Below, one piece after another: positions 16,470-24,633 of a stretch of 64,000 bases of DNA (positions are counted from its first letter, which is position 1; every line of letters starts with the position of its first letter). Made by a program: the position numbers and the translations under genes. The notes beneath the pieces were generated by a model. The model saw only the letters and a list, made by a program, of their open reading frames with translations, was not told the DNA's origin and did no database searches. The stretch is from assembly GCA_036500605.1 (NCBI GenBank), contig DASYBU010000015.1, forward strand, positions 40,129-104,128, in the 5' to 3' direction. Source of the DNA: JAFALK01 sp036500605 (GTDB lineage Bacteria; Pseudomonadota; Gammaproteobacteria; Burkholderiales; Burkholderiaceae_C).

Positions 16470-17294
16470 TCATGCGTCGCAGAGTTCGCGCACTTCGGCC
16501 ACGATGTCGCGCAGGCCGGCCTGCATGGTCATCATCGCTTGCAGCATCTCGGCGGCTTCGTCGCGGCCACGCACTTGCAGGTTGGCGGAGAGATCACCTT
16601 CGGCGATGCGGTTGGCCTCGCGCAGGGCGCGCTGCATGGGGCCGACGATCGAGCGCGTGATCAGCCAGCTCATCCAGGTACACAGCAGGATCAGTGCGCT
16701 GATCACGGCCAGGCCGATCCATTGGGCCCGGTGCGAGGCGGCGATGGCCTGGTCGGCCTGTTGACCCAGGTGCTGGATCTCGCGGCTCTTGATGTTGTCG
16801 AGTTGTGCTGTCAGCTTGAGCTGGCTCGGACGCAGCTTCTGGTCCAGCAGGCCGGTGGCGACGCTGACATCACCGTCCTGCGAACGTGCGAGGAAGTCGG
16901 TCAGGTCCTGGTCGAAGATCTTCATCGTCGCCTCGGCCTGCGCCACCAGCTTGCGACCCTCGTCCGAACGGATCTCGGGCTTGACCAGCGCGAAGAGCTT
17001 TGTGTTGGCATCGACAGCCTTGTGGATGCTGGCAATCCATTCCTGCTGGCGTTCGAGGTTATCGAAGATCAGGATGTTGCGGGTCTGGCGCGCGATCAGG
17101 TTGATGTTGTCGGCCATCTCGACCAGGCGCTCGACCTTGGGCACGCGGCTGTTCTTGATCTCGCCGAGATCCGTGGCCAGGCAGGAGATGTTGAAGCTGC
17201 CATAGAGGCCCATGCCGATCAAGCCGAGCACGAGGATGGCGAAGGCGGCGGCCAGGCGCGGGCCGATGCGGAAGCGGGTCAGGAAAGTGATCAT
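16470..17294 (-). CDS. Chemoreceptor-like protein ending after the HAMP domain (signalling tip missing)
   Basis: A 274-residue protein: TM1 (about 13-33), a four-helix-bundle ligand domain (about 34-190, with LARQTRNILIFDN-type sequence near residue 68), TM2 (about 192-214) and a HAMP domain (about 215-268: ITRSIVGPMQRALREANRIA, EGDLSANLQVRGRDEAAEML). Methyl-accepting chemotaxis proteins of this type normally continue for about 250 more residues with methylation helices and the CheA/CheW-binding hairpin. Here a TGA follows LRDIVAEVRELCDA. In the 80 bases before the convergent gene I find no chemoreceptor sequence in any frame on this strand, so this is a deletion, not a simple frameshift. It may be a decayed gene or a HAMP-only membrane sensor. 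Confidence 0.75.
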   Translation of the reverse strand: MITFLTRFRIGPRLAAAFAILVLGLIGMGLYGSFNISCLATDLGEIKNSRVPKVERLVEMADNINLIARQTRNILIFDNLERQQEWIASIHKAVDANTKLFALVKPEIRSDEGRKLVAQAEATMKIFDQDLTDFLARSQDGDVSVATGLLDQKLRPSQLKLTAQLDNIKSREIQHLGQQADQAIAASHRAQWIGLAVISALILLCTWMSWLITRSIVGPMQRALREANRIAEGDLSANLQVRGRDEAAEMLQAMMTMQAGLRDIVAEVRELCDA

Positions 17295-17648
17295 GGTGCG
17301 AGCAGAAAGAAGGTTGCCTGCTCACAGTCATGCCAAAACGCCCGCATGCGGCATGCATGCAAAAAGAAGGGCGAGATTTTCCTGGCGGCTCCGCTGCCGT
17401 GGCGCTGTCAGCGTGGACAGCGCGTTAGGCCGGTGGCTTTGCGTGCCCGGCTTTCGCGCGGGCTTGCCTTGAGCAGAAGATTTATTTCGAGGCCCGAACT
17501 GCAGGCCGTATCGAATTGTTACTGATTGCTATCTTTTTGTCTGTACAAGCGGCGGCACTTTTTGTTACGACGACAAAAGCCGCGCGAATCCGCGTGAGAT
17601 TTGCACGCGGATTTCAGAGGGCTGTCGACGGAATTTCGGCGCTGCCGC
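17295..17648. other. Intergenic region (354 bases)
   Basis: This stretch lies upstream of the truncated chemoreceptor and downstream of the rhodanese gene, both on the minus strand. It contains an A/T-richer patch at about 17510-17580 that could carry a promoter, and one strong hairpin at 17587-17613, listed separately. I see no supported small gene. Confidence 0.4.
17587..17613 (-). terminator. Stem-loop downstream of the rhodanese gene
   Basis: Perfect 10-base-pair inverted repeat AATCCGCGTG / CACGCGGATT with a 7-base loop, 35 bases beyond the rhodanese stop codon. On the minus strand it is followed after a short GC stretch by GGCTTTTGTC, so it is a plausible but imperfect intrinsic terminator. 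Confidence 0.5.
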
Positions 17649-18665
17649 CTATCGCGCTGCCTTCTCCGCGGTTTCCTTCTCCAGCGCATCCAGACGCTGC
17701 TGCAGCGCCGACATCCGGGCTTGCATGGCGCCCACGTTGAAGAAGCTGACGTTCTCGGCCGGCGCATCGAGCTTGTTGCCGTAGCCGAGCCAGGAGGAGT
17801 CGTAGACGCGCACCTTGGTGAAGCCGAGCTCGTTCAGGATCGTCGCGGTCTCGGCGGCGCGCACGCCGCTCTGGCAGTAGACGATGGTGTCCTTGTCGGG
17901 GTCGAGCTTGCTGTAGAGCGCCTTCAGCGCGGCGGGTGACTTGAGGTTGAGGCCATCGGTGTTGTCGGTCAGCTTCTTCGCGATCTTGCCGGCGGCTTCG
18001 GGGTCGGCCTGGTTCTGCACATAGTTGATCGAGATGGCGCCGGGGATGTGCCCGCCACGGATCGCGCGGATGTCTTCACCGCGGTATTCAGCCGGCGAGC
18101 GCACGTCGAGGATCTGCGTCTGCGAGTCGCCCACATGCTGGATGACTTCGGCCGTGCTGACCATCAGTTCCGGGTGCGGCGTGAGCTTGAGCGAGAACGG
18201 GGGCAGGGTGGTGGGCTCCGTGCTCAGCGCGCGCTTCTCGGCCTTCCAGTCCTCGATGCCGCCATGAAAGATGCGCGGTGATTTGGCGCCGAAGTACTGC
18301 AGCGTCAGCAGCGCGAAGTACACGCCCGGATTGGCCTTGGCGCCGTAGACGACGACCTCCTGCTGCGGATCGATGCCCGCGGCGCCGAGGCGCTGTTCGA
18401 GCATCGGCAGCGGCAGGTAGTCCTCGCTGTTCTCGTCACGCAGGGCGCTGGTCACCTCGCCGATGTTGACGGCGCCGGGGATGTGGCCCTGCTTGTAGGC
18501 GGCGGCGGAGCGGGTGTCCCAGATGATGGCGCCGTGCTGCTGGGCGCTGGCCAGCTGCGCCGCGTCAACGAGGGCCGACTGTCTGGCGGCAGCAGCCGCC
18601 GGAGCAGCCGGCACGAGTGCGAGGAAGATGAGCGTTAGCGTTGCGCCGAAGTGCCAGGCTCGCAT
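17649..18665 (-). CDS. Exported tandem-rhodanese sulfurtransferase
   Basis: A 338-residue protein with signal peptide (MRAWHFGATLTLIFLALVPA, then APAAAAA) and two rhodanese domains (about 30-150 and 170-300). The second has the loop YCQSGVRA with catalytic C264. The first has YGAKANPG at the equivalent place and no Cys, so it is a structural, inactive repeat as in other two-domain thiosulfate or mercaptopyruvate sulfurtransferases. Domain motifs WDTRSAAAYKQGHIPGA and LDVRSPAEYRG, then HIPGAISI, are clear. A C-terminal extension (about 305-338) looks like a short coiled coil. AGGAG lies six bases before the ATG. Role: sulfane-sulfur transfer or cyanide/thiosulfate chemistry in the periplasm; the donor is unknown. 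Confidence 0.85.
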   Translation of the reverse strand: MRAWHFGATLTLIFLALVPAAPAAAAARQSALVDAAQLASAQQHGAIIWDTRSAAAYKQGHIPGAVNIGEVTSALRDENSEDYLPLPMLEQRLGAAGIDPQQEVVVYGAKANPGVYFALLTLQYFGAKSPRIFHGGIEDWKAEKRALSTEPTTLPPFSLKLTPHPELMVSTAEVIQHVGDSQTQILDVRSPAEYRGEDIRAIRGGHIPGAISINYVQNQADPEAAGKIAKKLTDNTDGLNLKSPAALKALYSKLDPDKDTIVYCQSGVRAAETATILNELGFTKVRVYDSSWLGYGNKLDAPAENVSFFNVGAMQARMSALQQRLDALEKETAEKAAR

Positions 18666-18898
18666 GGAGGTCTCCTAGAGGTTGCGGCCGTGATGATCGC
18701 GCAAAAGGCGGAACGCGTCTGCGGTGGATGTGCGCGGCCCTAGTCCTGTGCGGGTCAGTGCGCATCCTCAAGATTGAGGGCACTTCGGGGCGAGCGGCCC
18801 CGGCATGAAAGACTCGCGAAACCGACCGTCCTGCATAGTCTTCCGGCGCAACAACGCGCAACCGCGATCACCGGCGGCTACGGTGAGGGACTATCGAC

Positions 18899-19342
18899 AT
18901 GAACATCGCAAAAGTCACGGTGGGCGTCTTTGCGGCGGCCACGATGTTTCTGGGCTCGACCGCTTTCGCCCAGAGTTCCAGCTACACGCCGACCACGGTG
19001 TGGAATTTCTCGAGCATCAAGATCGAGCCCGGCCAGTTCGAGAACTACATGGACTTCCTGGCCAAGACCTGGAAGAAATCCAACGAGTTCGGCAAGAAGG
19101 AGGGCTACATCATCTCGTACCACGTGTTCGCCGTGAACAACCCGCGCGAGGGCGAGGCCGATGTGATCCTGGCGATCGAAAGCAAGGACTACCTGACGAC
19201 CGCGCAGCAACTCGACGTGCAGAAGAAGTACGAAGCCTTCATGGCGATGGATCAGCACAAGATGGACACGGCTTCGGGCGAGCGCAAGGTGATGCGCAAG
19301 CTGGCGGGCAGCATGGAGCTGCAGGAGTTGATGCTGAAGTGA
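18899..19342 (+). CDS. Small exported protein of unknown function
   Basis: A 147-residue protein with a typical signal peptide (MNIAKVTVGVFAAATMFLGS, cleavage after AFA) and a mature part of about 123 residues. Motifs such as WNFSSIKIEPGQFENYMDFL, KKEGYIISYHVFA and GEADVILAIESKDY suggest a ferredoxin-like dimeric alpha/beta-barrel fold resembling NIPSNAP/EthD-like proteins. A GAGG ribosome-binding site precedes the ATG. It is divergent from the rhodanese gene and convergent with the next cluster. I do not recognise a characterised homolog. Confidence 0.65.
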   Translation: MNIAKVTVGVFAAATMFLGSTAFAQSSSYTPTTVWNFSSIKIEPGQFENYMDFLAKTWKKSNEFGKKEGYIISYHVFAVNNPREGEADVILAIESKDYLTTAQQLDVQKKYEAFMAMDQHKMDTASGERKVMRKLAGSMELQELMLK

Positions 19343-19360
19343 ATGCGGGTGGCCAGCGTG

Positions 19361-20770
19361 CTACGCGAAGGACGCCGGGACTGCGGTGGGTTGCCCGTGG
19401 TCCGCGATGCCTGGCGGTTTCATTGCTGAACCGATCGCAGAAGGCCCAGCGTCTGTTGTCCGGATCACCCGCGCCAGCAGAATCGTCCTGCGCAGCCAGG
19501 CCAATGCCTGCCGCACCGATGGGCCGTCAGCAAGATTCAGCTCCACGGCGCTGCTCAGTCCGGCGCGAAGCAGGTCCGGATCGCGCGAGGCGGCCGCGCG
19601 CCTGAGGACCACGGCCAGCACGAAGTCGGCCAGCGTCGCCTGCTGGCCGGCATCGAGCTCGGCCATGGCTGCTCGCCAGGCGATGGCCTCCGGACGTGGC
19701 GCGAGAAGGGAAAGCAGTGCAGGCGTCTCGACAGAAGACGGCGCCGAACCTCTGCGGGTCTCGCCAGGTCGAGGGCCGGAGTTGTGCAATGCGGACAGGG
19801 GCGACGCCATCGGCGCGCGACCCGGTCGCAATGCCGCTGCACAAAGAAAACCCATCACGAAGCTCGCGTGGTAAGAGGTTTGCAATTGGTAGGCTTGGCG
19901 CTGTGGCTCGCTGAGCTGATGCGCGGCTTGCGCGCGATAGCCGGGGCCGGGCAGAAAGCCGTGCGCGTCCTGCTCCCGGGTCAGCACGTGGAAGGCAAGG
20001 ATTGCCGGCGCGCTCCAGGGTCTGCCCAGCATCGGCCATGTCCACAGCAGTTCGGCTGACAGGTCGAAGTTGCCGGCGTCCAGCGCGGCGGCCAAAGCGG
20101 CTTCCGCGTCCGCTTCAATCGCCTGCAGCGGTCGCGGAAAAAGGGCGGCGCGGCGGCCCATGTCCGTTGCATGCAGCACGACATGAGTGAACGCGTACAG
20201 GTCTTGCGTCGTCGAGCCCAGTGCGTCAAGCGGGCGAGCCACGCAGCAGCGGGAGAGCAAGCCGGCATCGCAGAGTGAACCGGCGACGGCGCCCGAGGCG
20301 ATCTGGCGCAACCAGTGATGTTCCAGCTCATGATGAGGTGGGCGCTCGGGCGAAGCGAGCTCCCCGTCGGCAAGAACGTCTTGCAGCAGCATCTCGACCC
20401 CCGCATCGACATGATCGAGGGCCTGCAGATGAATATGGGCGGCGGCATGATCCAGGGCCGAGCCAGGATCCTGGCAAAGCATCGCGAGCAGGTGCTCGCC
20501 ACGCGCATGCGCGACGAGCCGGCGCGCCAGCACGTCGTGCATGCGCGCGATCTCGGCGTCGCTCTCCGTCAGAAAGGCTGAGCAACGCAAGAGCATCGTC
20601 GTCTCGGCGACGAGCTTGCTCTTGATCAGCGCTGGTGCGAGCTCCTCGGAAAGCTCAATGCCCTCCGCGAGTTCAAGCTGGTCCAGCGCCTGTGCAGCGA
20701 CGTCCAGCGCACGCCGGACGCGCTCCAACAAGTCCTGGGTGTCCCAGGCCCGTATCGCTTCAGCCCTCAC
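19361..20770 (-). CDS. Helical protein of unknown function, coupled to an upstream small peptide gene
   Basis: A 469-residue protein starting at the GTG at 20770, whose GTGA overlaps the stop of the peptide gene; a further upstream start would overlap that gene more deeply, so GTG is preferred. It is almost entirely alpha-helical and acidic. Its most distinctive stretches are LYAFTHVVLHATDMGRR, FDLSAELLWTWPMLGRPWS and HGFLPGPGY. A His-rich patch (PPHHELEHHWL) sits near residue 145 and a low-complexity Pro/Ser/Arg linker near 345-365. No signal peptide, membrane segment, nucleotide-binding or catalytic motif is evident. I have a weak recollection of similar proteins classed as DUF6895, mostly actinobacterial, but cannot confirm it. 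Function unknown. Confidence 0.7.
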   Translation of the reverse strand: MRAEAIRAWDTQDLLERVRRALDVAAQALDQLELAEGIELSEELAPALIKSKLVAETTMLLRCSAFLTESDAEIARMHDVLARRLVAHARGEHLLAMLCQDPGSALDHAAAHIHLQALDHVDAGVEMLLQDVLADGELASPERPPHHELEHHWLRQIASGAVAGSLCDAGLLSRCCVARPLDALGSTTQDLYAFTHVVLHATDMGRRAALFPRPLQAIEADAEAALAAALDAGNFDLSAELLWTWPMLGRPWSAPAILAFHVLTREQDAHGFLPGPGYRAQAAHQLSEPQRQAYQLQTSYHASFVMGFLCAAALRPGRAPMASPLSALHNSGPRPGETRRGSAPSSVETPALLSLLAPRPEAIAWRAAMAELDAGQQATLADFVLAVVLRRAAASRDPDLLRAGLSSAVELNLADGPSVRQALAWLRRTILLARVIRTTDAGPSAIGSAMKPPGIADHGQPTAVPASFA

Positions 20771-21000
20771 TGGCCGGTCTTCGAGATGCCCCCGCGGAAG
20801 ATGTCCAGCTCGGGGCCGGGCCAGCCGCAGTTCCACATCACGTTGTGGTTGATGATTTGCACCAGTGTTTCGCCATTCAATGCCGCGCGTTCGCCGAACT
20901 TGGCGAGCGTGGCGCTCACGGCCGGAATATTGATCGCCTTGCTTTCAATCAGCGCTTCGACGACCTGTTGATGGAACGCACTTCGCTTGTCGTGGGTCAT
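20767..21000 (-). CDS. 77-residue peptide, possible leader/core-type precursor
   Basis: ATG 21000 has a strong GGGAG site seven bases upstream. The peptide has a helical, leader-like first half (residues 5-52, including FHQQVVEALIES and FGERAALNGETLVQIINH) and a distinct C-terminal part MWNCGWPGPELDIFRGGISK (55-74, 20 residues) with a single Cys (C58) between two Trp. It ends by overlapping the start of the 469-residue gene by 4 bases (GTGA), so the two products are made together. There is no signal peptide or membrane helix. The layout resembles a ribosomally made precursor or a small adaptor subunit, but no known RiPP-modifying enzyme, protease or exporter is nearby. Function unknown. Confidence 0.72.
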   Translation of the reverse strand: MTHDKRSAFHQQVVEALIESKAINIPAVSATLAKFGERAALNGETLVQIINHNVMWNCGWPGPELDIFRGGISKTGQ

Positions 21001-21135
21001 GTCATATCTCCCTGTGGATGGTGGACGACGAGACAGACGCTGGGGGACCCAGCCCTGCACAACAGGTATGGGTGACGGCAGGCGTCGAAACAATCCACAA
21101 GCGGAATGAGGATCCTGCACACGCCAGGCGACAAA

Positions 21136-21175
21136 AGGAAAAAAAGCCCTCGGCCGCCGCAGCGCCCGAGGGCTT
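21136..21175 (-). terminator. Rho-independent terminator of acnB
   Basis: 10-base-pair perfect stem (AAGCCCTCGG at 21144-21153 with CCGAGGGCTT at 21166-21175, 12-base loop) followed on the minus strand by a run of seven T then CCTTTT, 41 bases after the acnB stop. A canonical intrinsic terminator. Confidence 0.9.
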
Positions 21176-21216
21176 GTCCGTGAAGCGTCAGCGCTTCGCC
21201 ATCATTCCGTCATCAC

Positions 21217-23808
21217 TCAGGCCGTCACGCCTTTCGCCGTCTCCGCATATTCCTCGATCTGGTCGAAGTTCATGTAGCGGTAGACGCTGTCGGCATCCTT
21301 GTTCACGACGCCCATCGCGTCGAGGTACTCGGCCACGGTGGGCAGCTTGCCGAGCTTGGAGGCGATCGCAGCGAGCTCAGCCGAGGCCAGGAAGACATTG
21401 CTGTTCTTGCCCAGGCGGTTCGGGAAGTTGCGGGTGCTGGTCGACACGACGGTCGCGCCTTCACGCACCTGCGCCTGGTTGCCCATGCACAGGCTGCAAC
21501 CCGGCATCTCGGTGCGCGCACCGGCGGTACCGAAGGCGGCGTAATGGCCTTCCTTGATCAGCTCGCTCTCGTCCATCTTGGTTGGCGGGGCGACCCACAG
21601 CTTGACCGGGATGTCGCGCTGGCCGCCCAGCAGCTTGGCCGCGGCGCGGAAGTGGCCGATGTTCGTCATGCACGAACCGATGAAGGCTTCGTCGATCTTG
21701 GTGCCGGCCACGTCGGAGAGCACCTTGGCGTCGTCCGGGTCGTTCGGGCAGCAGAGGATCGGCTCCTTGATGTCGTCCATGTCGATCTCGATCACGGCGG
21801 CGTATTCGGCGTCCTTGTCGGCTTCAAGCAGGTTGGGGTTGGCCAGCCAGGCTTCGACCTTCTCGATGCGGCGTTGCAGCGTGCGTGCATCCGCGTAGCC
21901 GTCGGCGATCATGTTCTTCATCAGCACGATATTGCTGGTGAGGTATTCCTTGATCGGCGCGGGGTTCAGCTTGATCGTGCAGCCGGCGGCCGAACGTTCG
22001 GCCGAAGCGTCGCTCAGCTCGAAAGCTTGCTCGACCTTCAGATCCGGCAGGCCTTCGATCTCGAGGATGCGGCCCGAGAAGACGTTCTTCTTGCCGGCCT
22101 TGGCGACGGTCAGCAGACCGGCGCGGATCGCGTACAGCGGGATCGCATGCACGAGGTCGCGCAGCGTCACGCCGGGCTGCATCTTGCCCTTGAAGCGCAC
22201 GAGCACGGATTCGGGCATGTCCAGCGGCATCACGCCGGTGGCCGCGCCGAAAGCCACGAGGCCGGAGCCGGCGGGGAAGCTGATGCCGATCGGGAAACGC
22301 GTGTGCGAGTCGCCGCCGGTGCCGACGGTGTCGGGCAACAGCAGGCGGTTCAGCCACGAGTGGATGATGCCGTCGCCGGGGCGCAGGGACACGCCGCCGC
22401 GGTTGCTGATGAAGGCCGGCAGCTCGCGGTGCGTCTTCACGTCGACGGGCTTCGGATAGGCGGCGGTGTGGCAGAAGCTCTGCATCACCATGTCGGCCGA
22501 GAAGCCCAGGCAGGCCAGATCCTTCAGCTCGTCGCGCGTCATCGGGCCGGTCGTGTCTTGCGAACCGACGGTCGTCATCTTGGGTTCGCAATACGTGCCG
22601 GGGCGCACGCCCTGGCCTTCAGGCAGACCGACAGCGCGGCCGACCATCTTCTGTGCCAGCGTGAAGCCGGCCTGGGTGGCGACAGGCGCTTGCGGCAGGC
22701 GGAAGAGGGTGCTCGTCGGCAGGCCCAGGAACTCACGCGCCTTGGCGGTCAGCGAGCGGCCGATGATCAGGTTGATGCGGCCGCCGGCACGCACTTCGTC
22801 GAACAGCACATCGCTCTTGAGCTTGAACTCTTCGACGGTGGCGCCGTTCTTCACGATCTTGCCCTCGTAGGGCAGGATGTCGATCACGTCGCCCATTTCG
22901 AGCTTGCTGACGTCGACTTCAATCGGCAGCGAGCCCGAGTCTTCCTGCGTGTTGAAGAAGATGGGCGCGATCTTGCCGCCGAGCGTGACGCCGCCGAAGC
23001 GCTTGTTCGGCACGAAGGGGATGTCCTGGCCGGTGGCCCAGATCACGCTGTTGGTGGCGCTCTTGCGCGAAGAACCGGTGCCGACAACGTCGCCGACATA
23101 GGCCACGACATGGCCCTTCTGCTTCAGGTCTTCGACGAACTGCATCGGGCCGCGCTTGCCGTCTTCCTCCGGCTTGAAGGCCGCGCCTTCACGCGTGTTC
23201 TTCAGCATCGCCAGGTAGTGCAGCGGGATGTCCGGGCGGCTCCACGCATCGGGTGCGGGCGAGAGGTCGTCGGTGTTGGTTTCGCCGGGCACCTTGAAGA
23301 CGGTGACGGTGATCTTCTTGGCGACTTCGGGACGCGTGGTGAACCACTCGGCTTCCGACCAGCTCTTGATCACTTCGGTGGCCTTGGCATTGCCGGCCTT
23401 GGACTTCTCCGCCACGTCGTGGAAGAAGTCGAACATCAGCAGCGTCTTCTTCAGGCCTTCGGCGGCGGCCGCGGCCACGTCGGCGTGATCGAGCAGGTCG
23501 ATCAGCGGCTTGACGTTGTAGCCGCCGACCATCGTGCCCAGCAACTCGGTCGCCTTGGTCTTGCTGATCAGCGCGACGGGGAAGTCACCGTGAGCGACGG
23601 CCGACAGGAACGAGGCCTTGACCTTGGCCGCATCGTCCACGCCGGGCGGCACGCGGTGGGTCAGCAGGTCGAGCAGGAACTCGCCTTCACCCGCAGGAGG
23701 ATTCTTGATCAGCTCGATCAGCTCGGCCACTTGCTTGGCTTCGAGTGGCAGTGGCGGGATGCCGAGCGCTGCGCGTTCGGCGGTGTGTTGGCGGTAGGCT
23801 TGCAGCAT
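21217..23808 (-). CDS. acnB: Aconitate hydratase B
   Basis: An 863-residue AcnB converting citrate to isocitrate in the TCA cycle. The start at 23808 (MLQAYRQHTAERAALGIPPL) matches the family N-terminus and has GGAG eight bases upstream; eight in-frame codons further upstream are not needed. The N-terminal HEAT-like domain, the swivel domain (GETNTDDLSPAPDAWSRPDI) and the catalytic core are all present. The [4Fe-4S] ligands lie in GSCMTNIGHFR and MPGCSLCMGNQ near residues 715-780. AcnB apoprotein can bind RNA when iron is short. It lies upstream of its own terminator, with a vapBC operon just upstream in the same orientation. Confidence 0.96.
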   Translation of the reverse strand: MLQAYRQHTAERAALGIPPLPLEAKQVAELIELIKNPPAGEGEFLLDLLTHRVPPGVDDAAKVKASFLSAVAHGDFPVALISKTKATELLGTMVGGYNVKPLIDLLDHADVAAAAAEGLKKTLLMFDFFHDVAEKSKAGNAKATEVIKSWSEAEWFTTRPEVAKKITVTVFKVPGETNTDDLSPAPDAWSRPDIPLHYLAMLKNTREGAAFKPEEDGKRGPMQFVEDLKQKGHVVAYVGDVVGTGSSRKSATNSVIWATGQDIPFVPNKRFGGVTLGGKIAPIFFNTQEDSGSLPIEVDVSKLEMGDVIDILPYEGKIVKNGATVEEFKLKSDVLFDEVRAGGRINLIIGRSLTAKAREFLGLPTSTLFRLPQAPVATQAGFTLAQKMVGRAVGLPEGQGVRPGTYCEPKMTTVGSQDTTGPMTRDELKDLACLGFSADMVMQSFCHTAAYPKPVDVKTHRELPAFISNRGGVSLRPGDGIIHSWLNRLLLPDTVGTGGDSHTRFPIGISFPAGSGLVAFGAATGVMPLDMPESVLVRFKGKMQPGVTLRDLVHAIPLYAIRAGLLTVAKAGKKNVFSGRILEIEGLPDLKVEQAFELSDASAERSAAGCTIKLNPAPIKEYLTSNIVLMKNMIADGYADARTLQRRIEKVEAWLANPNLLEADKDAEYAAVIEIDMDDIKEPILCCPNDPDDAKVLSDVAGTKIDEAFIGSCMTNIGHFRAAAKLLGGQRDIPVKLWVAPPTKMDESELIKEGHYAAFGTAGARTEMPGCSLCMGNQAQVREGATVVSTSTRNFPNRLGKNSNVFLASAELAAIASKLGKLPTVAEYLDAMGVVNKDADSVYRYMNFDQIEEYAETAKGVTA

Positions 23809-23844
23809 GGTGTTCTCCGTTGAGACAGGCAATGAATTTGAGAG

Positions 23845-24252
23845 TTAGGGGAGGGCGGGCACGATGATCCGCAGGCCCTTGAAATAGTCGCGATAAAAGC
23901 CCTCGTCGCGGGTGATCAGCGCATTGCACTGCATCATCGCGTGGGCGCCAATCAGAAAGTCTGCCACCGTGCGGTTGCGATTGCCGCCTCGCTGGCGATA
24001 ACGGCGTTGCATCTCGCCGGCGCGCAGGGCCGCCTTGGGCTCCATCGCGCTGTAGCTGATGCCCAGTTCTTCCAGATATTGCAGCACATCGGCGCCACCT
24101 TTGAGCGCGGTGCACACTTCGGCCAGGGCGACTTCACACAGCACCACGGGTCCGATGTGCAGGGCCTGGCGCACGGCCTCGCCGGCGGAGGTGCAGGCGG
24201 CGTCGTCACCGGCGATCAGGTCGATCAGCACGGAGGAGTCGGTCGCGATCAA
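23845..24252 (-). CDS. vapC: PIN-domain ribonuclease toxin, VapC family
   Basis: A 135-residue PIN domain. The acidic residues expected for a Mg-dependent RNase are present: D5 in MIATDSSVLID, E40/E45 in LCEVALAEV, D in RTVADFLIGAHA (about 97) and D in LITRDEGFY (about 114). VapC toxins cleave tRNA or rRNA and are neutralised by the cognate VapB. The ATG overlaps the upstream antitoxin stop by 4 bases. The toxin looks full-length and intact. It ends 36 bases before acnB, so read-through into acnB is possible. The exact RNA target cannot be predicted. Confidence 0.9.
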   Translation of the reverse strand: MIATDSSVLIDLIAGDDAACTSAGEAVRQALHIGPVVLCEVALAEVCTALKGGADVLQYLEELGISYSAMEPKAALRAGEMQRRYRQRGGNRNRTVADFLIGAHAMMQCNALITRDEGFYRDYFKGLRIIVPALP

Positions 24253-24524
24253 GGCGCGCCGCCTCCCTCATCGGGTTCGGGCGGCAGGTAGGGATCACCG
24301 GGCGCATGGCCACGGATGGCGCGCATGGCCTCGTCGGTGTTGGCAAAGCCGTCAAGCTTGAAGCGGCCGCGAGCGCGGGAGATCGCGTCATCGACGTTCT
24401 TGCGCAGGATGATGCGCGCGCCGTCGAGCTCGACCTTGAGCGTGGTGCCCTTGGTCAGGCCCAAGGCATCACGGACAGATTTGGGCAGTGTGATCTGCCC
24501 ACGTTCGGCAACAGTGGCTTCCAT
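24249..24524 (-). CDS. vapB: AbrB-family antitoxin, VapB type
   Basis: A 91-residue antitoxin. The SpoVT-AbrB swapped-hairpin DNA-binding domain is at about residues 4-45 (VAERGQITLPKSVRDALGL, LKVELDGARIILRK). The C-terminal part, ending in PYLPPEPDEGG, would wrap the toxin. ATG 24524 was chosen because GGAGG lies seven bases upstream; nine extra in-frame codons upstream lack that signal. It is translationally coupled to vapC and should autorepress at the inverted repeat just upstream (24574-24598). Confidence 0.9.
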   Translation of the reverse strand: MEATVAERGQITLPKSVRDALGLTKGTTLKVELDGARIILRKNVDDAISRARGRFKLDGFANTDEAMRAIRGHAPGDPYLPPEPDEGGGAP

Positions 24525-24560
24525 GGCGGGACCTCCGGCGCTTGATCCCACCCGAGATTG

Positions 24561-24598
24561 AGTATGGATCGAAAAGTATGCATTGATTTTACATACTT
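24561..24598. promoter_or_regulatory. Probable VapB operator
   Basis: Inverted repeat AAGTATG (24574-24580) and CATACTT (24592-24598) with an 11-base AT-rich spacer, plus a third half-site AGTATG at 24561-24566, located 37-75 bases upstream of the vapB ATG. AT-rich sequence of this kind is rare in this window. Position and symmetry fit autoregulation by the VapBC complex. Confidence 0.6.
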
Positions 24599-24633
24599 CG
24601 CCGCGGACCGCCAGGGAAACTACTTAAATGTCG

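Noticed and set aside
16391..16470. Possibility that the truncated chemoreceptor is only a sequencing frameshift
   Set aside because: The 80 bases beyond the stop were read in the other frames and contain no methylation helix or signalling-hairpin sequence.
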